Shown here: positions 9,209 through 18,851 of the stretch, piece after piece
How positions within the stretch are numbered: position 1 is the first letter of the stretch
Layout: each line of letters starts with the position of its first letter
DNA from: Herbaspirillum robiniae
GTDB lineage: Bacteria; Pseudomonadota; Gammaproteobacteria; Burkholderiales; Burkholderiaceae_D
Assembly (NCBI RefSeq): GCF_002213415.1
Contig: NZ_NJGU01000001.1
Location: 682,001-746,000 of the forward strand
Direction: 5' to 3'
Length of the DNA stretch: 64,000 nt
Notes under the pieces: model-generated
Told to the model about the DNA's origin: nothing
Databases searched by the model: none
The model's input: only the letters and a program-made list of their open reading frames with translations
Translations under genes and position numbers: made by a program

Positions 9209-11551
9209 TTATTCGGGTTCCCCGCCGGCAGCGCCGGCCGGCACCAGGATCTCGCGGTTGCCGTTCGATTGCATGGTCGACACCAGGCCGCTCTGCTCCA
9301 TCTGTTCCAGCAGGCGCGCGGCGCGGTTGTAGCCGATGCGCAGATGGCGCTGCACCAGCGAGATCGAGGCGCGGCGATGCTTGAGCACCACGGCCACGGC
9401 CTGGTCGTACAGCTCGTCGCCCTCGCCGCCACCGGCGCCTGCGGCCGCGCCGCCGCCACCGCCGTCGGCGTCTTCCAGCACGCCTCCCTCTAGGATGCCC
9501 TCGATGTAATTCGGTTCCCCCTGCGACTTCAGGTGCTCGACCACGCGATGCACTTCATCATCGGAGACGAAGGCGCCGTGGACGCGCATCGGCAAGCCGG
9601 TGCCGGGCGGCATGTAGAGCATGTCGCCCATGCCCAGCAGGGTCTCGGCGCCCATCTGGTCGAGGATGGTGCGCGAGTCGATCTTGGAGGAAACCTGGAA
9701 GGCGATGCGGGTCGGCACGTTGGCCTTGATCAGGCCGGTGATGACGTCCACCGACGGGCGCTGCGTGGCCAGGATCAGGTGGATGCCGGCCGCGCGCGCC
9801 TTCTGCGCGATACGGGCGATCAGCTCTTCCACCTTCTTGCCCACCACCATCATCAGGTCGGCCAGTTCGTCGATGATGATGACGATGGTTTCCAGCTGCT
9901 CCAGCGGCTCCGGCGCGTCCGGCGTCAGGCTGAACGGATTGGGGATCTTCTCGCCGCGCTTGTCGGCGTCGATGATCTTCTGGTTGTAGCCGGCCAGGTT
10001 GCGCACGCCCAGCTTGGACATCTTCTTGTAGCGGCGCTCCATCTCCTCCACCGCCCAGTTCAGCGCGTGGCCGGCCTGGCGCATGTCGGTCACCACCGGC
10101 GCCAGCAGGTGCGGAATGCCCTCGTAGATCGACAGCTCCAGCATCTTGGGGTCGATCAGGATCAGGCGCACCTGGCGCGGCGTGGACTTGTAGAGCAGCG
10201 ACAGGATGGTGGCGTTGATGCCCACCGACTTGCCCGAACCGGTGGTGCCGGCCACCAGCAAGTGAGGCATCTTGGCCAGGTCGGCCACCACCGGGTTGCC
10301 GGCGATGTCCTTGCCCAGCGCCACGGTCAGGCTGGAGTGGCTGTCGTTGTAGACCTTGGAGCCGAGGATCTCGGTCAGGCGCACGATCTGGCGCTTGGGG
10401 TTGGGCAGCTCCAGGCCCATGTAATTCTTGCCCTGGATGACTTCCACCACGCGAATCGAAGTCAGCGACAGCGAACGCGCCAGGTCGCGCGCCAGGTTGA
10501 CAATCTGGCTGCCCTTGACGCCGGTGGCGGGCTCGATCTCGTAGCGGGTGATCACCGGGCCGGGATAGGCCGCCACCACCTTCACCTCGACGCCGAAGTC
10601 GGAGAGCTTCTTCTCGATCAGGCGGCTGGTGAATTCCAGCGTCTCGACCGACACCGTCTGCTGCGCCGGCGGCGCCTCGTCCAGCAGCGACAGCGGCGGC
10701 AGGTCGGTATTGGCGTCGTCGAACAGGCTGGTCTGGCGCTCCTTCTGCACACGGTCGGATTTCTGCACCTCGACGATCTGCGGCTCGATGCGGATCGGCG
10801 GCGCCTCGACGATCTTGGCGCGCTCCTGCACCACGGTCTCTTCACGCTTGACCGCGGCTTCGGCGCCGGCCTTGCGGTCGGCGCGGGCGGCGAAGAAGTT
10901 GCGCACCCACAGCAGGCCGTCCTCGATGCCGCCGCCGATACGCTCGACCGCAGCCAGCCAGGAGACATGGAAGAACAGCGAGAAACCCAGCCCGAACAGC
11001 AGCAGCAGCAACAGCGTGGAACCGGTGAAACCGAAGGTCGGCTGGACGGCGGAGCCGATCATCTCGCCCAGCACGCCGCCGGAAGAATGCGGCAGCTTGA
11101 TCGCCAGGCGATGCATGCGGGTGAACTCGATGCCGAGGCTGCCGGTGAGCATGAAGACGAAACCGACGGCGCGGATGATGGGTTCCTGCCGGTGCTCGGG
11201 TTCCACCGGCTGCTCCACCAGGAATCGGTTGGACAGCCGGCGATATCCGTTCCACACCGAGCGGCCCAGCAGCACGCACCACCACCAGGCGGACATGCCG
11301 AAGATGTAGAGCATCAGGTCGGCCATCCAGGCGCCCACGCGCCCGCCCCAGTTCGCCACGCGCGGCACCGAGCTGGCCACCGACCAGCCGGGGTCGGTCT
11401 TGGAATAGGTCAGCAGAATCAAGGCCATGTAGACCAGCAGCGCCGTCAACGCCAGCCAGCGCGCTTCGGAAATCAGCCGCACCAGGCGGTTGGGCATCGG
11501 CGGGGCTGGCGCTTTGGTGTTGCGGATGTGGGCTTGACTCGTCTTCGACAT
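9209..11551 (-). CDS. ftsK: DNA translocase FtsK
   Basis: 780 residues from [11 protein letters not shown]. FtsK sits at the division septum and pumps the chromosome terminus apart before XerCD resolution. Four hydrophobic segments occupy roughly residues 20-205, then a short charged linker, far shorter than in E. coli. The motor follows, with Walker [10 protein letters not shown] at ~435, [11 protein letters not shown] at ~470 and [18 protein letters not shown]. The C-terminal winged-helix gamma domain ([18 protein letters not shown] to the end, ~710-775) reads KOPS-type polarity sites. An upstream start at 11581 would add ten residues but lacks a ribosome binding site, whereas GGAAG precedes 11551. 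Divergent from trxB. Confidence 0.96.
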   Translation of the reverse strand: MSKTSQAHIRNTKAPAPPMPNRLVRLISEARWLALTALLVYMALILLTYSKTDPGWSVASSVPRVANWGGRVGAWMADLMLYIFGMSAWWWCVLLGRSVWNGYRRLSNRFLVEQPVEPEHRQEPIIRAVGFVFMLTGSLGIEFTRMHRLAIKLPHSSGGVLGEMIGSAVQPTFGFTGSTLLLLLLFGLGFSLFFHVSWLAAVERIGGGIEDGLLWVRNFFAARADRKAGAEAAVKREETVVQERAKIVEAPPIRIEPQIVEVQKSDRVQKERQTSLFDDANTDLPPLSLLDEAPPAQQTVSVETLEFTSRLIEKKLSDFGVEVKVVAAYPGPVITRYEIEPATGVKGSQIVNLARDLARSLSLTSIRVVEVIQGKNYMGLELPNPKRQIVRLTEILGSKVYNDSHSSLTVALGKDIAGNPVVADLAKMPHLLVAGTTGSGKSVGINATILSLLYKSTPRQVRLILIDPKMLELSIYEGIPHLLAPVVTDMRQAGHALNWAVEEMERRYKKMSKLGVRNLAGYNQKIIDADKRGEKIPNPFSLTPDAPEPLEQLETIVIIIDELADLMMVVGKKVEELIARIAQKARAAGIHLILATQRPSVDVITGLIKANVPTRIAFQVSSKIDSRTILDQMGAETLLGMGDMLYMPPGTGLPMRVHGAFVSDDEVHRVVEHLKSQGEPNYIEGILEGGVLEDADGGGGGAAAGAGGGEGDELYDQAVAVVLKHRRASISLVQRHLRIGYNRAARLLEQMEQSGLVSTMQSNGNREILVPAGAAGGEPE

Positions 11552-11750
11552 AACTTCCGTGCAAAAAAAACCAGCCGTCATTGTAACGGCATTGAATTGG
11601 CGCTAACTGTTTTTACGGCGGGCAATTATGCGCGTCGCTGCGCATTCCCGTCGCGATCTACCGTTTATCGTTATCGTTTTCACAAGCCCGGCCGCCGGCG
11701 GCCTATCGGATGGATAGCGTAATTCCATCGGCTGGACAGGGGCCTTCGTC

Positions 11751-11756
11751 TATAAT
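11751..11756 (+). promoter_or_regulatory. Candidate -10 box of trxB
   Basis: A perfect TATAAT in the 352-base gap between the divergent ftsK and trxB starts. No good -35 hexamer is found at 16-18 bases, so it may need an activator. A start near 11763 would give a leader of about 140 bases that includes the hairpin at 11844-11882. Otherwise the gap holds only GC-rich spacer on both sides. Confidence 0.4.
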
Positions 11757-11837
11757 CTTACCCGTTTTGCAGCGCAGTAATGATGAGCTCCGAGGAGTTC
11801 GCCGCGCCTGCCCGCCGATCCGGCGACGACGAATTGA

Positions 11838-12857
<1,020 letters not shown>

Positions 12858-12898
12858 AAATTTGTGCGCTGCGAGAACTCGTAGCGCATTGGCTCATC

Positions 12899-12938
12899 AA
12901 AAAGCCGGTGGACGATCATGTCGTCCGCCGGCTTTTTT
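12899..12938. terminator. Terminator after trxB
   Basis: AAAAAGCCGG-GGACGA pairs with TCGTCC-CCGGCTTTTT around a 5-base loop, with one mismatched pair. A T-run follows on the plus strand and an equivalent run on the minus strand. Confidence 0.85.
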
Positions 12939-12987
12939 GCAGGTTGTTGCAGGTTCGACAAGCAGAATTCTTCAAAGGAACAGAACC

Positions 12988-13308
12988 GTGCCCCGTACCA
13001 CTTCCCCCCTCCTCCTCTCGCTGGCCGCGCTGGCCGTCGTGCTGGCCGCCTGCAGCGCCGCGCGCGATACCCGTTCGGCCGATGCCGATGCCAACGCCGC
13101 CGCCGCCGGCTGCGACGCCAGCAAGGTCGACTACCTCATCGGCGAGAACGTCAGCGGCTACATCGAACGCAAGGCCATGAAGGAATCCGGCGCCGAGGAC
13201 GTGCGCGTGCTCAAGCCCGACTCCGTGGTGACCATGGACTTCAATGCCAAGCGGCTCAACATCCACACCGACCCCGGCAAGGTCATCATCAAGCTGGCCT
13301 GCGGCTGA
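12988..13308 (+). CDS. Lipoprotein with I78-family peptidase-inhibitor domain
   Basis: 106 residues, GTG start chosen because AAAGGAAC sits seven bases upstream and the signal peptide begins there. The hydrophobic core LLLSLAALAVVLAAC ends in a lipobox LAAC, with the lipidated Cys at ~22. The mature part matches the I78 serine-peptidase inhibitor pattern: CDASKVDYLIGENV, RVLKPDSVVTMDF, RLNIHTD and a terminal ACG with a second Cys that could pair with the first mature Cys. It is probably an outer-membrane or periplasm-facing protease inhibitor. It has its own transcription unit after the trxB terminator. Confidence 0.8.
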   Translation: MPRTTSPLLLSLAALAVVLAACSAARDTRSADADANAAAAGCDASKVDYLIGENVSGYIERKAMKESGAEDVRVLKPDSVVTMDFNAKRLNIHTDPGKVIIKLACG

Positions 13309-13376
13309 ACCGGCCCGGGCCGTTTGCGCCGCATTCTGATACAGTAGCCCGCTGGGGAGTTTCAGCAGGCTGCATC

Positions 13377-14036
13377 ATGGCAACAATCAAGGATTTTTCA
13401 GCACTGGAGGGGCTGCGCAAGGATTTGCAGGCGCAGGAAAAGGCACGCGCCGAGGCCGAGGCCTTACGCCTTCGCAACGAGGCGCGCGCACGCGAAGAGG
13501 CCGACATCTTCCGCAACAGCATCGGCCAGGTCGCGCCGCTGCGCGCCAGGGCCGTCGACAAGGCCCACCATCTTCCCGAACCGCCCTTGCCCATCCCGCG
13601 CCAGCACCTGGCCGACGAGCAGGCGGCGCTGCTGGAGTCGCTGTCCGACGAATTCACCGTCGACACGCTGATGGACAGCGACGAAAACCTCAGTTTCGCC
13701 CGTCCCGGGATCGGCCAGGACGTGCTCTCCAAACTGCGGCGCGGCCACTGGGTGATCCAGGCCCAGCTCGACCTGCACGGCTACCGGCGCGACCAGGCGC
13801 GCGAGGCCCTGGGCGAATTCCTGCGCGAGTCGAGAAAGCGCGGCATCCGCTGCGTGCGCGTGATCCACGGCAAGGGACTGGGTTCGGTCAACAAGGAGCC
13901 GGTGCTCAAGCACAAGGTGCGCAGCTGGCTGGCGCAGAAGGACGAAGTCATGGCCTTTTGCCAGGCACGCGCGGCCGACGGCGGCGCCGGCGCGCTGGTG
14001 GTGCTGCTGAAATCCAGCGAACGCGCCTCCGGCTAA
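13377..14036 (+). CDS. Smr-domain protein (putative endonuclease)
   Basis: 219 residues. A charged helical N-terminus (FSALEGLRKDLQAQEKARAE, likely coiled coil) precedes a C-terminal Smr domain at ~120-205 with the family signatures LDLHGYRRDQAREAL and VRVIHGKGLGS. Small Smr proteins of this type (E. coli YdaL/SmrB-like) nick or cleave nucleic acid, and SmrB cleaves mRNA at collided ribosomes. Which activity applies here is not shown. The start at 13377 (MATIKDFSAL) is where recognisable coding sequence begins. It stands 68 bases after the inhibitor gene, on the same strand, with no terminator between them. Confidence 0.88.
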   Translation: MATIKDFSALEGLRKDLQAQEKARAEAEALRLRNEARAREEADIFRNSIGQVAPLRARAVDKAHHLPEPPLPIPRQHLADEQAALLESLSDEFTVDTLMDSDENLSFARPGIGQDVLSKLRRGHWVIQAQLDLHGYRRDQAREALGEFLRESRKRGIRCVRVIHGKGLGSVNKEPVLKHKVRSWLAQKDEVMAFCQARAADGGAGALVVLLKSSERASG

Positions 14037-14054
14037 ATGCGCCAGCCGCGCTGA

Positions 14055-14849
14055 TCAGGCCTGCCGGTCTCCGGTTTTCAATGCGTGCGCCGACGGCGGA
14101 TGTCCGGCCAGCTTCCTGAACATGGTGGAAAACGCCGCCGGGCGCTCATAGCCGAAATCCAGCGCGATGCGCGTCACCGACTCCCCTGCCGCCAGCCGCG
14201 GCACGGCCAGCACCACACAGGCGCGCTGGCGCCACGCCTGGAATCCCATCCCTGTCTGTTCGCGAAAGCGCCGCGTGAAGGTGCGCTCGCTCATGTGCAA
14301 TGCCCGCGCCCATTCGGCGGGCCGTGAATGCAGGCCGGGCGCCAGCATGAAGCCGCGGCACAGCTCGGCCAGCGCCGGATCGCGCGGCAGCGGGATATGC
14401 ATGGGCAGCTCCCGCGCCCGGCCGATCTCATGCAGCAGCAATTGCATCAGCACGGCGTCGCGTCCCTGCTCCGGATAGTGCTGGTCGATCCCGGCCGCCT
14501 CGATCAGCAGCTGCCGCAACAGCGCACTGACCTCCAGCACCTGGCAGGCGTCGCCGCCGCGCGGAGACGCCTGCGGCTCGATGTAGGCGCTGCGCGTGGT
14601 CACACCCAGCAGCATGCGGCTGCGGTGCGGCTTGCCGGCCGGAATCCAGACCGCGTGCTGCTGCGGCACCACCCAGGCGCCGTCTTCAGTGGCCACCTGC
14701 ATCAGGCCGCTGGCGCCGTACAGCAGCTGCGCGCGCCGATGGCTGTGCCACGGCAGCAGCGTGCCGTCAGGATAGGCGGCGCCGGCGGCCACCACCGCGC
14801 GGGGGATGGCGTCGACACGGTCGATGGGCAATGACACGGCTTCTTTCAT
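14055..14849 (-). CDS. AraC-family transcriptional regulator with cupin sensor
   Basis: 264 residues from ATG 14849; a TTG four codons upstream is a less likely start. The N-terminal half has the cupin pattern PWHSHRRAQLLYGASG and VWIPAGKPH of AraC-type ligand-sensing domains. The C-terminal two helix-turn-helix units span ~165-262, with the conserved ERTFTRRFREQTGMGFQAWR and IALDFGYERPAAFSTMFRKLAG. It is divergent from the TauE/SafE transporter with 116 bases between starts, and two TTCGAA sites 21 bases apart lie between them. It most likely controls that transporter, though this is inference from context. Confidence 0.9.
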   Translation of the reverse strand: MKEAVSLPIDRVDAIPRAVVAAGAAYPDGTLLPWHSHRRAQLLYGASGLMQVATEDGAWVVPQQHAVWIPAGKPHRSRMLLGVTTRSAYIEPQASPRGGDACQVLEVSALLRQLLIEAAGIDQHYPEQGRDAVLMQLLLHEIGRARELPMHIPLPRDPALAELCRGFMLAPGLHSRPAEWARALHMSERTFTRRFREQTGMGFQAWRQRACVVLAVPRLAAGESVTRIALDFGYERPAAFSTMFRKLAGHPPSAHALKTGDRQA

Positions 14850-14880
14850 GGGATCCGGCAAGAAGATGGAGTGGCTGGAA

Positions 14881-14907
14881 TTCGAACATTATTGTCCCAG
14901 CTTCGAA
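14881..14907. promoter_or_regulatory. Paired TTCGAA sites between araC-type regulator and tauE-type gene
   Basis: TTCGAA at 14881-14886 and again at 14902-14907, 21 bases apart, two helical turns. AraC-family regulators commonly bind two direct half-sites with this spacing. The hexamer is itself palindromic, so orientation cannot be read. Candidate operator only. Confidence 0.4.
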
Positions 14908-14965
14908 AGACCGTCAAACCCGCCGCGCCTATCCTGAAGCGATTCCTCACTCGCCCGACCACGTC

Positions 14966-15802
14966 ATGAATCACTACCTGACGCTTGCCGCCTTCGGCCT
15001 GCTGGCCGGCGCCGCCATTCCCCTGCTGCGCACCGGCAGCGGCGCGGTGGCGGTGCCGCTGCTGTATTGCAGCCTGACGGCCCAGTATCCGCCGGACAGC
15101 GCAATGCATCGCCTGGCCATGCATGTGGCCGTGGCCACTTCGGCCTGCGTGCTGGCGGCCACGGCGGGCGTGAGCTGTCTCGATGCCCTGCGCGCGCGCA
15201 TCGTCTCGCTGCGCCAGGCCTGGCCCTCGTGCGCCTGCGCCGCCACCGGTGCGCTGGCCGGCGCGATGGCGGCGCTGGGCTGCTCGCCGTTCCGGCTGCG
15301 ACTCTTGTATGTGCTTTATCTCGCCGCGCTGGTCACACTATGCGCCCTGCGCTTCGACCGCCTGGCGCAGGCGCGCGCGGCGCACGCCATACTGCCGCCG
15401 CGCCGGCCCCGGCGGCTGCCGGCCCCGCTGGACGCCTTCGCCGTGCTGGCGGCCGGCTCGCTGGCCGCCGGAGCCGGCGTGGGCGGCGGCGCCATGACGC
15501 TGCCGCTGATGCAGCGCCGGGAGCACTCGCCGCAATGCGCGCAGGCGCTGGCCAAGATGCTGGCGGCGACGGCCGGCCTCGCAGCCAGCGTCGTCTATGT
15601 CGCCGCAGCCTGGAAACAGGGCCGGCAACTGGGGCAATGGCAAGCCGGCTACATCGATGTCAGCGCGGCCGCGTTGCTGACGGCGGCCGTGCATTTGGGC
15701 ATGCGGCTGGCGCAACCGTTCTCCGACGCCTTGCCGGAGAAGCTGCGCGTGGGCGCCTACATGGGGCTGCTGCTGGCGGCGTTGTTCAAGATGACCGTCT
15801 GA
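14966..15802 (+). CDS. TauE/SafE-family membrane transporter
   Basis: 278 residues with about eight hydrophobic segments in two halves, each opening with a glycine-rich stretch (GLLAGAAIPLLRTGSGA near the start; LAAGAGVGGGAMTLPLM near 170), the hallmark of the TauE/SafE (DUF81) family that exports or takes up sulfonates, sulfite or other organic anions. The substrate is not predictable here. The start at MNHYLTLAAFG is preferred over an upstream frame that overlaps the regulator promoter. The last 17 bases overlap the convergent LRR-kinase gene. Confidence 0.85.
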   Translation: MNHYLTLAAFGLLAGAAIPLLRTGSGAVAVPLLYCSLTAQYPPDSAMHRLAMHVAVATSACVLAATAGVSCLDALRARIVSLRQAWPSCACAATGALAGAMAALGCSPFRLRLLYVLYLAALVTLCALRFDRLAQARAAHAILPPRRPRRLPAPLDAFAVLAAGSLAAGAGVGGGAMTLPLMQRREHSPQCAQALAKMLAATAGLAASVVYVAAAWKQGRQLGQWQAGYIDVSAAALLTAAVHLGMRLAQPFSDALPEKLRVGAYMGLLLAALFKMTV

Positions 15803-17117
15803 TCTCGTCCAGTTCGCGCTCGATGGCGGTGAAGACCGGGCGTTGCCGCGGGTCCTCAGAGAGGCAGGCATCGCGCAGCGCCGCCATCCTCTCGCGGCCT
15901 GCGCCGGCCCCGGGGCAATGCGCCAGCAGCTCCTCCAGCAGGCAACCGAAGGCGCGTGCTTCCATCGCCTGCAACGCCGCCGCATAAGCGGCCTGCGGCC
16001 GGTACATCGAAGCGGCGCCGAAGTCTCCCAGGAGCGCCAGGCCCGGCGCGCGCTGCAGGATATTGTGGGCATACAGGTCGCCGTGCATGATGCCGCGCGC
16101 ATGCAGGTGGGCGGCAGCGGCGGCGATGTCGTGGGCGATGCCCAGCGCATGCGGCCACGCAAAGGCGGCATCATCCGCATAGACGTCGCGGGTGCAGGAC
16201 TGCAGGCTGGGCGGCCCGGCCAGGTTGGCGAAGGCCGGATCGATCAGCGGCATCACCAGGCCCTGCGTGCCGTCGGGATGCCCCGCCAGCCGGCCCAGCA
16301 CCGGAATCAGTCCCTCATGCTCACCGGCCGCGATGCAGGCCGCCATCTCGCGCTCCGGCAAGCCGTCGCTGGTCACCGCGCCCTTGAACAGCTTGACCGC
16401 CACCGCCTGCTCGCCGTGGGCGTCGCGCCGGCGCGCTTCGTGGATCACGCCGGATGCGCCTTCTCCCAGCTTGCGCACCAGCGCCAGCTCGTTCCAGGCG
16501 ATCGACGGCGTTTGCGACGCTTCGTCGGCATGCACCTCGTGATCCTGGCAAAACGGATTGCCGGCGAACGCCAGCCAGCTCAGACCAGGCAAGGTGGCAA
16601 GCCACGCGGGGAATTCTTCAAGCCGGTTGGCCGCCAGCCGCAGCAGCTCGAGGCTGCGGCATTGCGCCAGCTGCGGCGGCAGCGCACGCAACCGGTTGCC
16701 GGCCAGCATCAGCTTCTGCAACCGTACACAGCGGCCCATGCCCGCCGGCAGCTCCTCGATGCGGTTGTCGGTCAGCACCAGCCAGCGCAGCGTGGCGGGC
16801 AAGGCCTCATCGGGAACACGCGCGATGCGGTTGGCCTTGAAGCCGATCATCTCCAGCCCCGGGCAACGCCCCAGCACGGCGGGCAGTTCGGTGAAGAGAT
16901 TGTCCGAGCAAAACACGATGCGCAGCCGGTGCAGCCGCGGCAGGTCATCCGGCAGCGTGCTCAGGCGGTTGCCGCTCAGGTCGAGGATTTCCAGCGTATC
17001 GGCCAGCGCGAAGATCTCGCGCGGAAATTCGCTCAGCCCGCAGGACAGCGACAGCCGCTTGACGCCGGCCAGCTCGCCGCTGCGCAGTTGTTCCAGGGTA
17101 TGCATACGAAGCGCCAT
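15786..17117 (-). CDS. Leucine-rich-repeat protein kinase (eukaryotic-like Ser/Thr kinase fold)
   Basis: 443 residues, two parts. Residues ~18-190 hold seven or eight 23-residue leucine-rich repeats, for example LEILDLSGNRLSTLP, LRWLVLTDNRIEELP and LQKLMLAGNRLRALP, on the bacterial/plant-type ladder. Residues ~215-440 are a protein-kinase fold with a glycine loop KLGEGASGVIHEA, a VAVKLFKG lysine, a catalytic loop HGDLYAHNIL (HRD replaced by HGD but Asp and Asn kept) and a metal loop LLGDFGAA. All catalytic residues look present, so kinase activity is predicted. There is no signal peptide or membrane helix, so it is cytoplasmic. No phosphatase or FHA partner lies nearby. It stands alone, slightly overlapping the transporter's 3' end. 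Confidence 0.92.
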   Translation of the reverse strand: MALRMHTLEQLRSGELAGVKRLSLSCGLSEFPREIFALADTLEILDLSGNRLSTLPDDLPRLHRLRIVFCSDNLFTELPAVLGRCPGLEMIGFKANRIARVPDEALPATLRWLVLTDNRIEELPAGMGRCVRLQKLMLAGNRLRALPPQLAQCRSLELLRLAANRLEEFPAWLATLPGLSWLAFAGNPFCQDHEVHADEASQTPSIAWNELALVRKLGEGASGVIHEARRRDAHGEQAVAVKLFKGAVTSDGLPEREMAACIAAGEHEGLIPVLGRLAGHPDGTQGLVMPLIDPAFANLAGPPSLQSCTRDVYADDAAFAWPHALGIAHDIAAAAAHLHARGIMHGDLYAHNILQRAPGLALLGDFGAASMYRPQAAYAAALQAMEARAFGCLLEELLAHCPGAGAGRERMAALRDACLSEDPRQRPVFTAIERELDEIRRSS

Positions 17118-17206
17118 TGAAGCAAAGCGCGCAGTGTAGCAGCCGCGAGGACTCCACTGCGGCGCGGGCGCCGGGCCGGTTGATCGCCCGCGTCCCGGCC
17201 TTGGAC

Positions 17207-17599
17207 TTATTCGGCCTGGGCCAGCGCGTTGGCCACCGCCTCGGGCACGACGGGACGGCCGTTGACGAAGCAGGTCGCCACAAAGGTGGCATCCGCATAC
17301 GCCACCCCGTCGACGTTGATCTGCTGGAAGAAATTGACGCGATTGCGCTTTTCGTTCCGTTCCAGCTTGCAGGTCACTTCGAGCCGGTCGCCCTTCTTCA
17401 GGCTCTTGCGAAAGCGCAGCGAATACTCCAGCACCATGTAGATCCGGCCCTGCTTGAACTCTTCTTCAATATCCAGCCCGAGCGCTTCCTTCATGAAGGC
17501 GTGCCGCGTCCACTCCATGTAAAACGGATAGTAAAGGCCGTCGACCACGCCCTGAAAATCGATATGGGCGGGATCTACTTCGTAATGCTTTGCAAACAT
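17207..17599 (-). CDS. Acyl-CoA thioesterase (4HBT hot-dog family)
   Basis: 130 residues from ATG 17599. The start HYEVDPAHIDFQGVVDGLYYPFYMEWTR resembles 4-hydroxybenzoyl-CoA/YbgC-type thioesterases, with Asp of DFQGVV and YYPFYMEWTR forming the usual active-site helix. It presumably hydrolyses a short- or medium-chain acyl-CoA. The second half (GDRLEVTCKLERNEK, FFQQINVDG) completes the hot-dog sheet. The open frame continues upstream to 17788, but that part overlaps the marR promoter and is not conserved-looking. Divergent from the MarR regulator, 187 bases apart. Confidence 0.87.
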   Translation of the reverse strand: MFAKHYEVDPAHIDFQGVVDGLYYPFYMEWTRHAFMKEALGLDIEEEFKQGRIYMVLEYSLRFRKSLKKGDRLEVTCKLERNEKRNRVNFFQQINVDGVAYADATFVATCFVNGRPVVPEAVANALAQAE

Positions 17600-17751
17600 G
17601 AGGGCAACCTGATCGTGTAATGACGCTTGGAAGAAAATCGAGGCCGGCAAGCGGGCTCGAGCGGACGCCCCTCGATTATCGGGGAGCGCCGCCATCCTTG
17701 CTTGACAACACGCTGACAGGAACAGGTCCGGAAGGTTTTCGCCACAATTGG

Positions 17752-17763
17752 TTGCAATGCGAA
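17752..17763. promoter_or_regulatory. MarR-type operator candidate, site 1
   Basis: TTGCAATGCGAA, a near-palindrome that reads TTCGCATTGCAA on the other strand. It matches site 2 (18224-18235) at ten of twelve positions, giving a shared pattern TTnGCAWTGCAA. It lies about 25-35 bases upstream of the probable marR start, where a repressor would block its own transcription. Confidence 0.5.
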
Positions 17764-17786
17764 CTAAATTCATGTACTGTCGCCAC

Positions 17787-18203
17787 ATGTTCGATCACTG
17801 CCTCTACTTCAACACCGCCGCCTTGTCGCGCCGCCTGGAGCGCGAATGGACCGCCGCGTTCTCGCCGTTCGGCCTGACCGCGCCGCAGGGTTTCATGCTG
17901 CGCGCGGTCATCGATCAGCCGGGCATCTTGCAGGGACGGCTCGCCGCCGAGTTGTCGATCGCAAAATCCACCGCGACCCGGGCGCTCGACGCATTGAAGG
18001 AAAAGGGATTCATCGAACGGCGCAAGACCGACGACGATGGCCGTGAAGTCTCCGTCTTCCCCACCGCTTCCGCCACGCAGATCAAGGCGCCGCTCAATGC
18101 CTCCGCAGGCCAGGCCGCCGAGAGAATACGCAAGATCCTGGGCAAGCAGGAATTTTCCGACGCGGTGCAGAACATCCGGTCGATCCGCAATGCGCTTGAA
18201 TGA
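17787..18203 (+). CDS. MarR-family transcriptional regulator
   Basis: 138 residues from MFDHCLYFNTAALSRRLE; in-frame starts at 17772 and 17748 exist, but 17748 would overlap operator site 1. The winged helix-turn-helix covers ~30-105, with recognition region LAAELSIAKSTATRALDALKEKGFIERRK and the wing DDDGREVSVFPT typical of MarR dimers. These proteins usually repress their own gene and a neighbour until a small phenolic or oxidant ligand binds. The following DUF4865 gene starts 75 bases later and has the second copy of the operator, so the two form a likely regulon. Confidence 0.88.
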   Translation: MFDHCLYFNTAALSRRLEREWTAAFSPFGLTAPQGFMLRAVIDQPGILQGRLAAELSIAKSTATRALDALKEKGFIERRKTDDDGREVSVFPTASATQIKAPLNASAGQAAERIRKILGKQEFSDAVQNIRSIRNALE

Positions 18204-18223
18204 TTTTTTTCTCTCCAAATAGT

Positions 18224-18235
18224 TGCATTGCTAAT
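18224..18235. promoter_or_regulatory. MarR-type operator candidate, site 2
   Basis: TTGCATTGCTAA (TTAGCAATGCAA on the other strand), the partner of site 1 at 17752-17763. It sits in an AT-rich 75-base spacer, 44 bases before the DUF4865 start. Confidence 0.5.
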
Positions 18236-18278
18236 TATATTTTCAACAACCCCTTCCATTCATCTCAAGGAGAATGAC

Positions 18279-18833
18279 ATGCTCGCGATGCAATATGGAT
18301 TTGATGTCGAACAAGCCGAGGCAGTCCGACAGCGCGTCAAGGAAATCGGCAGCCGTTTTGACCAGTTGCCCGGCCTGTTCATGAAAGCGTTCCTGGTGGC
18401 CGATGCCGACGCCGCGCGCCCGGCCCGCTACACACCGTTTTATATCTGGCGGGACATGGATGGAATGAAGGACTTCATGCTGTCGGACTCCTTCCGCGCG
18501 GTCGTCGCCAAATACGGGCGACCCAGCGTGAGCCGCTGGACCGAGCTGGCCCTGACGCTCGGCAATTCGGTTTCCGGCCGACCGCTGTTCGCAGTGCAAA
18601 CGCTGCTCGACATCCCGGCTGGCGAAGACATCGGACACCGGGTGAAGCACAGCCTGGACAATATCGGGCTCATCACCCAGTCCCCGGATTTGCATAGCGT
18701 CTACGCAGGTCTGGACGAAACGTCCTGGCAACTGATGACCATCTCGCTCTGGACCGCCAGGCCTCCTTTGCCCGTGGAAGGTCGCTTATACGAGGTCGCG
18801 CATCTTTCCGCACCGGCCCTCGCGGAGAAATAA
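18279..18833 (+). CDS. DUF4865 family protein
   Basis: 184 residues beginning MLAMQYGFDVEQAEAVRQRV, the characteristic opening of DUF4865, with the family stretches LPGLFMKAFLVAD, YTPFYIWRDMDGMKDFM and RPSVSRWTEL. No function is established; the fold may be related to dimeric alpha-beta barrel (monooxygenase-like) proteins, but I see no catalytic motif. A strong AAGGAG lies six bases before the ATG. It follows marR closely and carries its own operator-like site, so it is probably induced by the same signal. It ends 18 bases from the convergent radical SAM gene. Confidence 0.82.
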   Translation: MLAMQYGFDVEQAEAVRQRVKEIGSRFDQLPGLFMKAFLVADADAARPARYTPFYIWRDMDGMKDFMLSDSFRAVVAKYGRPSVSRWTELALTLGNSVSGRPLFAVQTLLDIPAGEDIGHRVKHSLDNIGLITQSPDLHSVYAGLDETSWQLMTISLWTARPPLPVEGRLYEVAHLSAPALAEK

Positions 18834-18851
18834 GCGGGCAATCGGCCCGGC

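Noticed and set aside
9533-11722. A 729-codon frame antisense to ftsK
   Set aside because: His/Arg/Gln-rich shadow with no motif; FtsK motifs are clear on the minus strand.
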